Positions 1-4,587 of a stretch of DNA of 5,448 nucleotides are shown one piece after another. The stretch is from contig SFQZ01000180.1 in assembly GCA_004562915.1 (NCBI GenBank), forward strand, positions 1 through 5,448, given 5' to 3'. Made by a program: the position numbers and the translations under genes. Under the pieces are notes generated by a model. It saw only the letters and a program-made list of their open reading frames with translations, was not told the origin of the DNA and searched no databases. Position 1 is the stretch's first letter. Each line of letters begins with the position of its first letter. The stretch is from a bacterium. Lineage in GTDB: Bacteria; Bacillota_A; Clostridia; Lachnospirales; Lachnospiraceae.

Positions 1-279
1 GCATTCCGATTAGATAAGGATACTGGATTCGAGTGGATCGGGGAATACGACATTAGTGCGGATGATCTGCTCAGTGGTGACAGCAGAGGTCAGAAAAGCC
101 GGAAGGCAAAGGAGTTTCTGTTGGAAATATTGGCTGATGGTGGCATGGCACAGAAAAAGATTGAAGAAGAAGCGGAAAAACGAGGAATTAAGAAGAAAAC
201 CCTACGGAACGCAAAACTGGAACTGGAGATTGATTCGGTGAAACGTGGAAATCAATGGTTCTGGATGCTTCCAGAATAA
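1..279 (+). CDS. AAA family ATPase / RepA-like helicase, C-terminal fragment (5' end outside window)
   Basis: An open frame runs from the first base to a TAA at 277-279 and gives the last 92 residues of a longer protein; its start lies upstream of the window. The visible part begins with a segment containing GFEWIGEYDISADDLLSG. A basic winged-helix-like tail follows, with EFLLEILADGG, then KRGIKKKTLRNAKLELEI, and a final KRGNQWFWML. That tail resembles the C-terminus of RepA-like AAA ATPases carried by Clostridia mobile elements, where it follows a P-loop helicase domain; here the Walker motifs are out of view. The expected role is ATP-driven DNA unwinding or primosome work for the element. 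A hairpin starts five bases after the stop, and the next gene follows on the same strand, so co-transcription is likely. The family call rests on the tail only. It could instead be another winged-helix replication protein. Confidence 0.7.
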   Translation, partial: AFRLDKDTGFEWIGEYDISADDLLSGDSRGQKSRKAKEFLLEILADGGMAQKKIEEEAEKRGIKKKTLRNAKLELEIDSVKRGNQWFWMLPE

Positions 280-283
280 AAGG

Positions 284-331
284 AAGATGGCAAGATGACT
301 ATTTCTTAAGAACAGGGCATCTTGCCACCTT
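284..331 (+). repeat. Intercistronic inverted repeat (13-bp hairpin) just ahead of the 345 gene's ribosome binding site
   Basis: The arm at 284-297 (AAGATGGCAAGATG) pairs with 318-331 (CATCTTGCCACCTT), with one A/C mismatch. This includes an uninterrupted 10-bp core, TGGCAAGATG/CATCTTGCCA. The loop contains the perfect palindrome TTCTTAAGAA at 303-312. There is no T-tract after it, so it is not a classical terminator. The 3' arm ends directly before the Shine-Dalgarno AAGGAGA (334-340). A role in mRNA processing, stability or translation control is inference. Confidence 0.65.
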
Positions 332-344
332 GAAAGGAGACAAC

Positions 345-584
345 ATGGAAATAAAAAATGTACAGATACCATTTGCCTTGTTTAGACAGCTGGTTTCCTA
401 TCATTTGATGGAAGATCAAAGCTGTTCGGAGGAAATTTGCAAAGGGCTTATGGAGAAAGTGGAGCGTATGGCAAACCGGCAGTTATATACACAGTCGAAA
501 ACTGCTCCGACAGAGGAAGAACGGGAAAAGTCCCGTCAGGAATATCTGGACAGGCGGGGAATACCGGAAAGCTTTCGATGGTAA
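345..584 (+). CDS. Small conserved accessory protein of Clostridia mobile elements (79 aa, function unknown)
   Basis: The ATG at 345 is chosen because AAAGGAGA at 333-340 sits four bases upstream. An ATG further upstream at 255 overlaps the preceding gene and has no comparable site. The 79-residue product is soluble and charged, with no signal peptide or membrane segment. It starts MEIKNVQIPFALFRQLVSYH and has a charged helical middle. It ends with a QLYTQSKTAPTEEERE segment and a C-terminal YLDRRGIPESFRW. Small proteins with this IP-LFRQL start, YTxYKTAPTEEERE segment and FRW end are familiar from Lachnospiraceae/Ruminococcaceae mobilizable elements. Automated pipelines have, as I recall, sometimes named them 'complexin-2', which is almost certainly an uninformative name. 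It lies between the RepA-like ATPase and DUF5348, as in related elements. A role in replication or mobilization is inferred from context only. Confidence 0.82.
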   Translation: MEIKNVQIPFALFRQLVSYHLMEDQSCSEEICKGLMEKVERMANRQLYTQSKTAPTEEEREKSRQEYLDRRGIPESFRW

Positions 585-593
585 CAGTTCTTG

Positions 594-643
594 TTGTCTG
601 TCCTATGACAGGAGCGTGTCACGCACCTGTAGATAGCAGACAA
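594..643 (+). repeat. 50-nt imperfect hairpin downstream of the 345-584 gene
   Basis: Nested complementary arms are visible. TTGTCTG (594-600) pairs with CAGACAA (637-643), CTAT (603-606) with ATAG (633-636), ACAGG (608-612) with CCTGT (626-630), and GCGT (614-617) with ACGC (621-624). A GTC loop closes it, giving 20 bp broken by a 2-nt bulge, a 1x2 internal loop and an A-A mismatch. It starts ten bases after the stop at 584. Its last two bases are the first two of an AAGGAG Shine-Dalgarno-like site (642-647). There is no T-tract, so a terminator is unlikely. An RNA control or stability element, or a protein-binding DNA site, are both possible. Confidence 0.7.
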
Positions 644-659
644 GGAGAAAGCTGGTAAG

Positions 660-779
660 ATGCAAGACGGAAGGTTGTGGATAAAACGACAGTGCGTTGG
701 TGGTTTGATGGCTGTGAAGGATGCCCTGAAACGGGGCTCCCTATGGAAAACGATAAATGAAGGGAGAGTGACACAATGA
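660..779 (+). CDS. Possible 39-aa small protein, translationally coupled to DUF5348
   Basis: A 40-codon frame begins with ATG at 660, 12 bases after an AAGGAG (642-647). It ends with a TGA at 777-779 that overlaps the next gene's ATG at 776 (ATGA), the usual mark of translational coupling. The peptide starts MQDGRLWIKRQ and ends SLWKTINEGRVTQ; it is basic, with no membrane segment. Its first residues (M-x-acidic-G-R-L) resemble those of the DUF5348 protein that follows (MREGRL). This could reflect a decayed duplicate, or chance. I do not recognise a family. It fills a gap that would otherwise be 191 bases. The alternative is an untranslated leader carrying the DUF5348 ribosome binding site, since the spacing from its own AAGGAG is longer than ideal. 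Confidence 0.45.
   Translation: MQDGRLWIKRQCVGGLMAVKDALKRGSLWKTINEGRVTQ
737..766 (+). promoter_or_regulatory. DUF5348 ribosome binding site with upstream complementary (anti-SD) segment
   Basis: The likely Shine-Dalgarno AGGGAG (761-766) lies nine bases before the ATG at 776. It is exactly complementary to CTCCCT at 737-742, with an 18-nt loop between. If the helix forms in mRNA it hides the site. A ribosome translating the 39-codon ORF across this stretch would open it, which fits coupling. The complementarity is seen; the control is inferred. Confidence 0.4.
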
Positions 780-1003
780 GAGAAGGAAGATTAGGTTATA
801 ACAGCAATAACGGAAGATACGGTTTATTATCATCAGATTTATGGATTGACACAGGATTTCACTGCGGAGAAGGGCTGGAAGTGCTGGTTGACGATCAGTG
901 GGTCAAGACCAGAATGGAAATGAATCCGGCAAGGGAATGGTATCTGGTGGGGACACCATACTGCGGAGATTTGGAATATGTCCGGGCGAGAATAACGGGA
1001 TAA
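776..1003 (+). CDS. DUF5348 family protein (75 aa)
   Basis: The ATG at 776 follows AGGGAG at 761-766 and the frame ends with TAA at 1001-1003. The 75-residue product matches what I know of DUF5348. It has an N-terminal M-x-EGRLGYNSNNGRYGL segment and a central GFHCGEGLEVLVDDQWVKTRMEM block. It ends with REWYLVGTPYCGDLEYVRARI. These small, probably all-beta proteins are common next to relaxase and replication genes in Firmicutes mobile elements; their molecular function is not established. There is no signal peptide or membrane segment. The gene overlaps the 39-codon ORF by ATGA and is followed by the inverted-repeat-rich gap upstream of the relaxase. It is therefore probably part of the replication/mobilization cassette. 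Confidence 0.85.
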   Translation: MREGRLGYNSNNGRYGLLSSDLWIDTGFHCGEGLEVLVDDQWVKTRMEMNPAREWYLVGTPYCGDLEYVRARITG

Positions 1004-1031
1004 GTCAGTCATACAAGTAACGCAGGAGTAA

Positions 1032-1075
1032 ACCGACCAACGGGAGGAATAGGTCTTCGCTCCGATTCGGTCGGT
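1032..1075 (+). repeat. Inverted repeat ACCGACC / GGTCGGT
   Basis: Two perfect 7-bp arms at 1032-1038 and 1069-1075 enclose a second partial stem (GGAG 1043-1046 with CTCC 1060-1063). This is the first hairpin of the candidate oriT region. Confidence 0.6.
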
Positions 1076-1082
1076 GCATAAC

Positions 1083-1125
1083 AGACGTCCCCGGACGTCT
1101 TGCCCCCGGCAGGGCGCAAGGGGAC
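1083..1125 (+). repeat. Adjacent and competing GC-rich hairpins
   Basis: AGACGTCC (1083-1090) and GGACGTCT (1093-1100) form a perfect 8-bp inverted repeat with a CC centre. Next to it, CTTGC+CCC (1099-1106) pairs with GGG+C+GCAAG (1112-1120). GTCCCC (1087-1092) can instead pair with GGGGAC (1120-1125). The two folds exclude each other in part, so this stretch could switch conformation as RNA or single-stranded DNA. Confidence 0.6.
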
Positions 1126-1135
1126 TTTTGATGGA

Positions 1136-1199
1136 CGGTACGGCTGTCGAAAGTGCTTTTGCGTTACTTTTGACAAAAGTAACAAAACCGCCGTATCCG
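1136..1199 (+). repeat. Nested inverted repeat, 10-bp palindrome inside a 9-bp outer stem
   Basis: The core is a perfect 10-1-10 inverted repeat, GTTACTTTTG (1163-1172), A, CAAAAGTAAC (1174-1183). It extends outward by TTTT (1157-1160) with AAAA (1184-1187) across a GC bulge. An outer stem CGGTACGGC (1136-1144) pairs with GCCGTA-T-CCG (1190-1199) with one bulged T. It ends 35 bases before the relaxase start. This is the most likely relaxase recognition hairpin in the window; it could alternatively be a regulator's operator. Confidence 0.65.
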
Positions 1200-1221
1200 G
1201 TCTGGCACTGGTTTCAGAAGG

Positions 1222-1229
1222 GGAGGTGA
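1222..1229 (+). promoter_or_regulatory. Relaxase ribosome binding site (GAGGTGAG-type)
   Basis: GGGGAGGTGAG around 1220-1230 is a near-perfect match to the 16S 3' end. It lies about five bases before the ATG at 1235, which fixes that start over the longer open frame reaching back to 1100. Confidence 0.8.
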
Positions 1230-1234
1230 GAAGC

Positions 1235-2656
1235 ATGACCATGAAAAGAACAATTAGCGGTATGATCGGAGCTGGTTCTCTGGCTCATAACAGAAGGGAT
1301 TTCATAGCAGAAAATGTAGATCCGGACAGAGTACACTTGAATATTTGTTACCAGAATGAAAATCTGAAAGATGTTTATAAAGAGTTGTTTGATGATTCTG
1401 TGGAGCGATACAATGTGGGGAAAAGAAAAGACCGTCAGATTACAAATTATTATGAAAAAATCCGGCAGGGAAAACAGGAAAAACTATTCCATGAGGTCAT
1501 TTTCCAGATTGGAAATTGTGAAGACATGGCTGTAGGGACAGTAGAAGGAGAACTGGCAGTGAAGGTGTTGAATGAATATATGCAGGATTTTCAGAAAAGG
1601 AATCCAACTCTCCGGGTATTTTGCTGTTATCTTCATCAGGATGAAGCTACACCACATCTGCATATTGATTTTGTTCCCTATGTGACTGGTTGGAAAGGAA
1701 AAGGGATGGATATCAGAGTTTCACTGAAGCAGGCATTAAAAAGTTTGGGATTTCAAGGTGGAAATAAACATGACACAGAATTAAATCAGTGGATAAACCA
1801 CGAAAAAGAAGTGCTGGCAGATATTGCAAAGCAGTATGGGATTGAATGGGAACAGAAAGGTACCCATGAGGAACATCTGGATGTTTATAATTTCAAGAAA
1901 AAAGAACGAAAGAAGGAAGTTCAGGCTCTGGAGCAGGAAAAAGAGTATCTGACAGCAGAGAATGAGGGACTGACTGCACAGATTGCAGAATCCAAGGCAG
2001 ATATTCAGCTTTTGAAAGAAGATAAGGAACAGGCGGTCAGGGATAAAGAAGCTGCAGAAAAGCGGGCAGAGAAAGCAGAAATAGAATTAAAAAGCCTAGA
2101 AGAACGTCGGGAGCAGTTACAGCCGATCATAGATAATGTCAGTAAGGAAATAAAAGAATATGGGACGGTTAAAACGCTTCTACCGGAAGCAGGAGCATTG
2201 GAACGTGCAGGAACCTATCGGGATAAAAAAGTTAAACCATTATTTATTCAAATGAAGAATAAGATTGCTGCAATGGCTGCCCAGGTAAAAGAACTTACGA
2301 AAGAAGTGGAGAAATGGAAAAATAAATACCAGAAGACAAAACAGGCATATAACAGTGTTCAGAAAGAGTTGGATGATATGCGTAAAGACAATCAGAAATT
2401 ATTAGAAGAAAAGAATATGTTGCAAAGTGTTTCTGATAGATATGATCGTGTTGTGCGTGTCATGGGAATAGACACTGTGGAGGCTGCGGTACTGCAGGAT
2501 ATTCATAATCAGAAAGCACTGGAAGAAAAACGACGGATGGAACAAATGCCAAAAGGAAGCATTTACGAAAGATTAGCATGGGGTGCGAAAAAGAGCGAGA
2601 TGGAGAATCAGCAGCGTAAGAAAAATAAAACAAAGAACAGAGGAATGGAGATATAA
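1235..2656 (+). CDS. mobV: MobV (Mob/Pre) family relaxase
   Basis: This 473-residue protein belongs to the plasmid mobilization/recombination (Mob_Pre, MobV) family. These enzymes nick oriT, attach covalently to the DNA end and lead it into a recipient through another element's conjugation machinery. Motif I is present as AHNRRDFIAENVDPDRVHLN (residues 17-36). Its His18 aligns by motif with the nucleophilic histidine of pMV158 MobM. ERYNVGKRKDRQI follows at 57-69. The metal-binding HQDEATPHLHID motif is intact at 134-145. From about residue 228 to 450 the chain is highly charged coiled coil, a usual MobV tail for dimerisation or membrane/partner contact. The start is fixed by a strong ribosome binding site; MKRTISG at 1241 is a possible second start. 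The candidate oriT lies just upstream and TnpV four bases downstream. All expected motifs are intact, so the enzyme is probably active. Confidence 0.95.
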   Translation: MTMKRTISGMIGAGSLAHNRRDFIAENVDPDRVHLNICYQNENLKDVYKELFDDSVERYNVGKRKDRQITNYYEKIRQGKQEKLFHEVIFQIGNCEDMAVGTVEGELAVKVLNEYMQDFQKRNPTLRVFCCYLHQDEATPHLHIDFVPYVTGWKGKGMDIRVSLKQALKSLGFQGGNKHDTELNQWINHEKEVLADIAKQYGIEWEQKGTHEEHLDVYNFKKKERKKEVQALEQEKEYLTAENEGLTAQIAESKADIQLLKEDKEQAVRDKEAAEKRAEKAEIELKSLEERREQLQPIIDNVSKEIKEYGTVKTLLPEAGALERAGTYRDKKVKPLFIQMKNKIAAMAAQVKELTKEVEKWKNKYQKTKQAYNSVQKELDDMRKDNQKLLEEKNMLQSVSDRYDRVVRVMGIDTVEAAVLQDIHNQKALEEKRRMEQMPKGSIYERLAWGAKKSEMENQQRKKNKTKNRGMEI

Positions 2657-2660
2657 GTGC

Positions 2661-3035
2661 ATGAAAAAACACATTTATGATGAAAAGAACGGATTAAGCT
2701 ATACCTTGCATGGAGATTACTATTTGCCGGGTCTGGTGCTGAATGAGGAAGAACCGACATATGGGAAATATGGAATGTTGCGGAAACAATATCTGAAAGA
2801 GTATAGACCAGCAAGATATCAGTGCCTGTTATTGACTGGAAAGCTGACTGAACATCTGAATCAGATTGATCGGGATGCAAGAGAGCAGGTCGAAATGTTA
2901 ATGAAGCAGATGGCAGAAGAACAGAGTGTGACAGAAACATTGAAGATACGGGATCAGATGAAGTGGGTCGGGTTGATGAATAATATCAGAACAAGTGCTG
3001 AAAAAATTGTACTGAAAGAGATCGTTTATATATAA
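2661..3035 (+). CDS. tnpV: TnpV family transposon-encoded protein
   Basis: The ATG at 2661 comes four bases after the relaxase stop, with GGAG at 2647-2650 inside the relaxase end, so the two genes are probably one transcript. The 124-residue product matches TnpV, first described on Tn4451-type clostridial elements. It has an N-terminal GLSYTLHGDYYLPGL segment and the signature YGKYGMLRKQYLKEYRPARY at about residues 34-53. LLTGKLTEHLNQID follows, and near the end MKWVGLMNN and a KEIVYI tail. It is soluble and helical, with no membrane segment. The family's biochemical role is not established; it is not a transposase despite its name. A frame open further upstream to 2583 overlaps the relaxase and lacks a good ribosome binding site. 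A terminator-like hairpin begins four bases after the stop, suggesting that TnpV closes the mobilization operon. Confidence 0.9.
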   Translation: MKKHIYDEKNGLSYTLHGDYYLPGLVLNEEEPTYGKYGMLRKQYLKEYRPARYQCLLLTGKLTEHLNQIDRDAREQVEMLMKQMAEEQSVTETLKIRDQMKWVGLMNNIRTSAEKIVLKEIVYI

Positions 3036-3038
3036 GTT

Positions 3039-3064
3039 AAGAGGGCTGCCGAAAGGCGACTCTT
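3039..3064 (+). terminator. Terminator-like hairpin after tnpV
   Basis: AAGAG (3039-3043) pairs with CTCTT (3060-3064). Inside, TGCC (3047-3050) pairs with GGCG (3055-3058) around a GAAA tetraloop, with a 3x1 internal loop between the stems. It is followed only by TTTG rather than a long T-run, so termination would be weak; an mRNA 3'-end stabiliser is the alternative. Confidence 0.45.
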
Positions 3065-3097
3065 TGTAAATGTAAGAGTGGAATTTCAGAATAGAAC

Positions 3098-3224
3098 ATG
3101 ATAGAATGCTAAAAGATAAATCCGGATTTGCAGGGATAGATAATCAGAAGGAAATACTGAAAAAACAAGCATTTACGGGTATGATACGAATCGTATCACG
3201 TATGTGACCGAGCGATTCTATCAT
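3098..3224 (+). repeat. Widely spaced 10-bp inverted repeat in the tnpV-PAP2 gap
   Basis: ATGATAGAAT (3098-3107) is the exact reverse complement of ATTCTATCAT (3215-3224). The copies are 107 bp apart and bracket the palindromic operator at 3182-3198. This is most of an otherwise gene-free gap of 253 bp. Paired regulator sites, a boundary remnant or chance in AT-rich DNA are all possible. Confidence 0.45.
3157..3198 (+). promoter_or_regulatory. Candidate promoter with overlapping palindromic operator, upstream of PAP2
   Basis: A perfect 7-3-7 palindrome, TGATACG-AAT-CGTATCA, lies at 3182-3198. Its left arm overlaps a candidate -10 box TATGAT (3180-3185), with CTGAAA (3157-3162) at 17 bp spacing as a weak -35. 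A repressor bound here would block the promoter. The leader to the PAP2 start would be about 95 bases. The palindrome is certain, the promoter moderate, and the identity of the binding protein unknown. The XRE protein at 3973 is one candidate. Confidence 0.5.
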
Positions 3225-3288
3225 CATTTTATGTTTTTTGATAAGGTGAATGTGTCGAAAAGACAAACCCATATAGAAAGGACGTAGA

Positions 3289-3951
3289 ATGATGAAAAAG
3301 AACGGAATGAAGAATTTACTATTTGGAGGAATATTCATTGCAACTTTTGTATTATGGACAGTTTTGATCCAGATGGTAGATGTGCAGCCTCATGGTCAAA
3401 ACGGAACGAATATTGGATTTGCAACACTCAATTGCTGGTTTCACCGCTTCACAGGCGTACACATGATGATTTATTCGATTACTGATTGGATGGGGCTGGT
3501 GCCTGTCGTAGTATGCCTGATCTTTGCAGGTGTGGGACTAGTTCAGTTGATTAAGAAAAGAAGTCTTTTCAAGGTGGATCCGGATATCATTATTCTGGGT
3601 ATTTATTATATTGTCGTGATCCTGGCATATATATTTTTTGAGATGATTCCAATCAATTACAGACCTATTTTAATTAACGGAGTAATGGAGGCATCTTATC
3701 CATCATCAACTACACTATTGGTATTGTGTGTGATGCCGACTTTGATCGAACAGACTCAGCGCAGGCTGTCAAGCATTGCAGTCAAAAAAGTGATAACGAT
3801 TGTAACAATCGCTTTTTCGGCATTCATGGTTATTGGCAGATTGATTTCGGGAGTACATTGGCTCACGGATATTGTAGGTGGCGTATTGTTAAGCATTGGA
3901 TTATTTTCTATTTATCAGGGAGCGGTTATACTGTCAATAAAGAATAAATAA
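3289..3951 (+). CDS. PAP2-family integral membrane protein with altered phosphatase motifs
   Basis: This 220-residue protein has about six hydrophobic segments (near 10-30, 68-88, 100-117, 143-155, 167-185 and 195-215) and the layout of a PAP2 lipid-phosphatase-like protein. Known members remove phosphate from lipids such as phosphatidate or undecaprenyl pyrophosphate at the outer membrane face. Motif III, GRLISGVHWLTD (183-194), keeps the Arg, nucleophilic His190 and Asp194. Motif I reads E118-x6-R125-P126, so the usual lysine is Glu. Motif II is PSST (138-141) instead of PSGH, losing the motif II histidine. PSST-type members do occur in Clostridia, so this is probably a subfamily and not decay, but activity or substrate may differ. 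The start follows AAAGGA at 3277-3282 with six bases of spacing; an ATG directly after it is an alternative. The membrane XRE regulator follows after 21 bp, pointing to a two-gene operon. Confidence 0.85.
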   Translation: MMKKNGMKNLLFGGIFIATFVLWTVLIQMVDVQPHGQNGTNIGFATLNCWFHRFTGVHMMIYSITDWMGLVPVVVCLIFAGVGLVQLIKKRSLFKVDPDIIILGIYYIVVILAYIFFEMIPINYRPILINGVMEASYPSSTTLLVLCVMPTLIEQTQRRLSSIAVKKVITIVTIAFSAFMVIGRLISGVHWLTDIVGGVLLSIGLFSIYQGAVILSIKNK

Positions 3952-3958
3952 AACGAGC

Positions 3959-3970
3959 AAGGGGTGGAGG
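3959..3970 (+). promoter_or_regulatory. Ribosome binding site deciding a TTG start
   Basis: AAGGGGTGGAGG at 3959-3970 gives five to eight bases of spacing to TTG at 3973 if AAGGGG or AAGGGGTGG pairs with 16S RNA. The GTG at 3964 lies inside this site and is therefore unlikely to be used as a start. Confidence 0.55.
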
Positions 3971-3972
3971 TT

Positions 3973-4587
3973 TTGGAATTTCATGAAAAACTTCAGGAAT
4001 TAAGAAAAAGCCGGGGAATGACACAAGAAGAACTGGCTGCGGCATTATTTGTATCTAGAACTGCAATTTCAAAATGGGAATCCGGAAGAGGATATCCGAG
4101 CATAGATTCATTAAAGGAAATATCTCGATATTTTTCTGTGTCGATTGATGATCTGTTATCTGGAGAACAGTTGATTTTGATTGCAGAAAAAGAAAACAAA
4201 TCAAATCTCAATAGTGTATGTGACTTATTATGGGGATTTGTTGACTTGCTTTCTTTGATGCTTATTTTTCTTCCGCTGTATCCCAAGCCGGTCAATGGTT
4301 ATATCTATTCGGTAAATCTTTTTGAGTATGTAGATAATAATAAATGGATTATTACCATTTATTGGATAATGTTCATCACTTTAACGATTATCGGGATTGT
4401 GAAAATATTGATGGTCTATTTCAAATTTGAAAAAGGCAAAAAGGTGATTACTGCATTGTCTATAGGATGCAGTGTTATCGATGTTTTGTTTTTGGCAATG
4501 ACGAAAGAACCATATGCAATAATAGTTGCTTTTCTGCTATTACTGATCAAAAGTGGTCTCCTTTATAAACAAGCCAAGGCAGGCTGA
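3973..4587 (+). CDS. Membrane-anchored XRE-family (HTH_3) transcriptional regulator
   Basis: The protein has 204 residues from the TTG at 3973. The N-terminus is a clear Cro/C1-type helix-turn-helix: EKLQELRKSRGMTQEELA, then VSRTAISKWESGRGYPSID, ending SVSIDDLLSGE (about residues 5-65). A short linker leads to four predicted membrane segments near 82-103, 126-150, 158-176 and 180-198, so the DNA-binding domain should stay at the cytoplasmic membrane face. The start is chosen because family members usually begin MEFHEKLQELRK and because the GTG at 3964 falls within the ribosome binding site; GTG would add three residues. It sits 21 bp after the PAP2 gene. A plausible role is sensing a membrane or envelope signal and controlling its own operon through the palindrome at 3182-3198; that is inference. 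No terminator follows closely; the strong one at 4650 may serve it. Confidence 0.88.
   Translation: MEFHEKLQELRKSRGMTQEELAAALFVSRTAISKWESGRGYPSIDSLKEISRYFSVSIDDLLSGEQLILIAEKENKSNLNSVCDLLWGFVDLLSLMLIFLPLYPKPVNGYIYSVNLFEYVDNNKWIITIYWIMFITLTIIGIVKILMVYFKFEKGKKVITALSIGCSVIDVLFLAMTKEPYAIIVAFLLLLIKSGLLYKQAKAG

Larger units (their letters stand above)
1004..1234 (+). other. Candidate origin of transfer (oriT) region, dense in inverted repeats
   Basis: This 231-bp gap lies directly upstream of the MobV relaxase, the usual place for a cognate oriT. It holds at least five inverted repeats. ACCGACC 1032-1038 pairs with GGTCGGT 1069-1075. AGACGTCC 1083-1090 pairs with GGACGTCT 1093-1100. CTTGC 1099-1103 pairs with GCAAG 1116-1120, with CCC/GGG inside. 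GTTACTTTTG 1163-1172 pairs with CAAAAGTAAC 1174-1183. TACGGC 1139-1144 pairs with GCCGTA 1190-1195 and encloses the previous pair. The part around 1030-1130 is clearly richer in G and C than its surroundings. The frame open from 1100 into the relaxase is not taken as coding. The nick site cannot be placed from sequence alone. Confidence 0.6.

Noticed and set aside
56..241. 61-codon frame within the ATPase end
   Set aside because: It is out of frame with the recognised C-terminal domain and has no family features.
437..658. 73-codon + strand frame overlapping the 79-aa protein gene
   Set aside because: It is mostly out of frame inside a recognised gene, and its own protein shows no family features.
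584..660. Self-cleaving ribozyme or known riboswitch in the structured gap
   Set aside because: No hammerhead CTGATGA/GAAA core, twister or pistol signature could be found; only a long hairpin is supported.
1100..1234. In-frame upstream extension of the relaxase by 45 codons
   Set aside because: It has no ribosome binding site at its start, it runs through hairpin-rich DNA, and the strong GGAGGTGAG before 1235 and the family's usual N-terminus fix the later start.
1009..1242. Minus-strand 77-codon frame opposite the relaxase leader
   Set aside because: It overlaps the inverted-repeat region, has no recognisable domain and no convincing ribosome binding site; it is a shadow of GC-rich structured DNA.
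2608..2940. Minus-strand 110-codon frame opposite the relaxase end and tnpV
   Set aside because: It lies antisense to two well-supported genes, with low-complexity composition and no domain.
3144..3338. Minus-strand 64-codon frame in the tnpV-PAP2 gap
   Set aside because: It crosses the operator and the PAP2 start, and shows no ribosome binding site or recognisable family.
3993..4295. Minus-strand 100-codon frame opposite the XRE gene
   Set aside because: It is antisense to a clear helix-turn-helix domain and its protein has no recognisable features.
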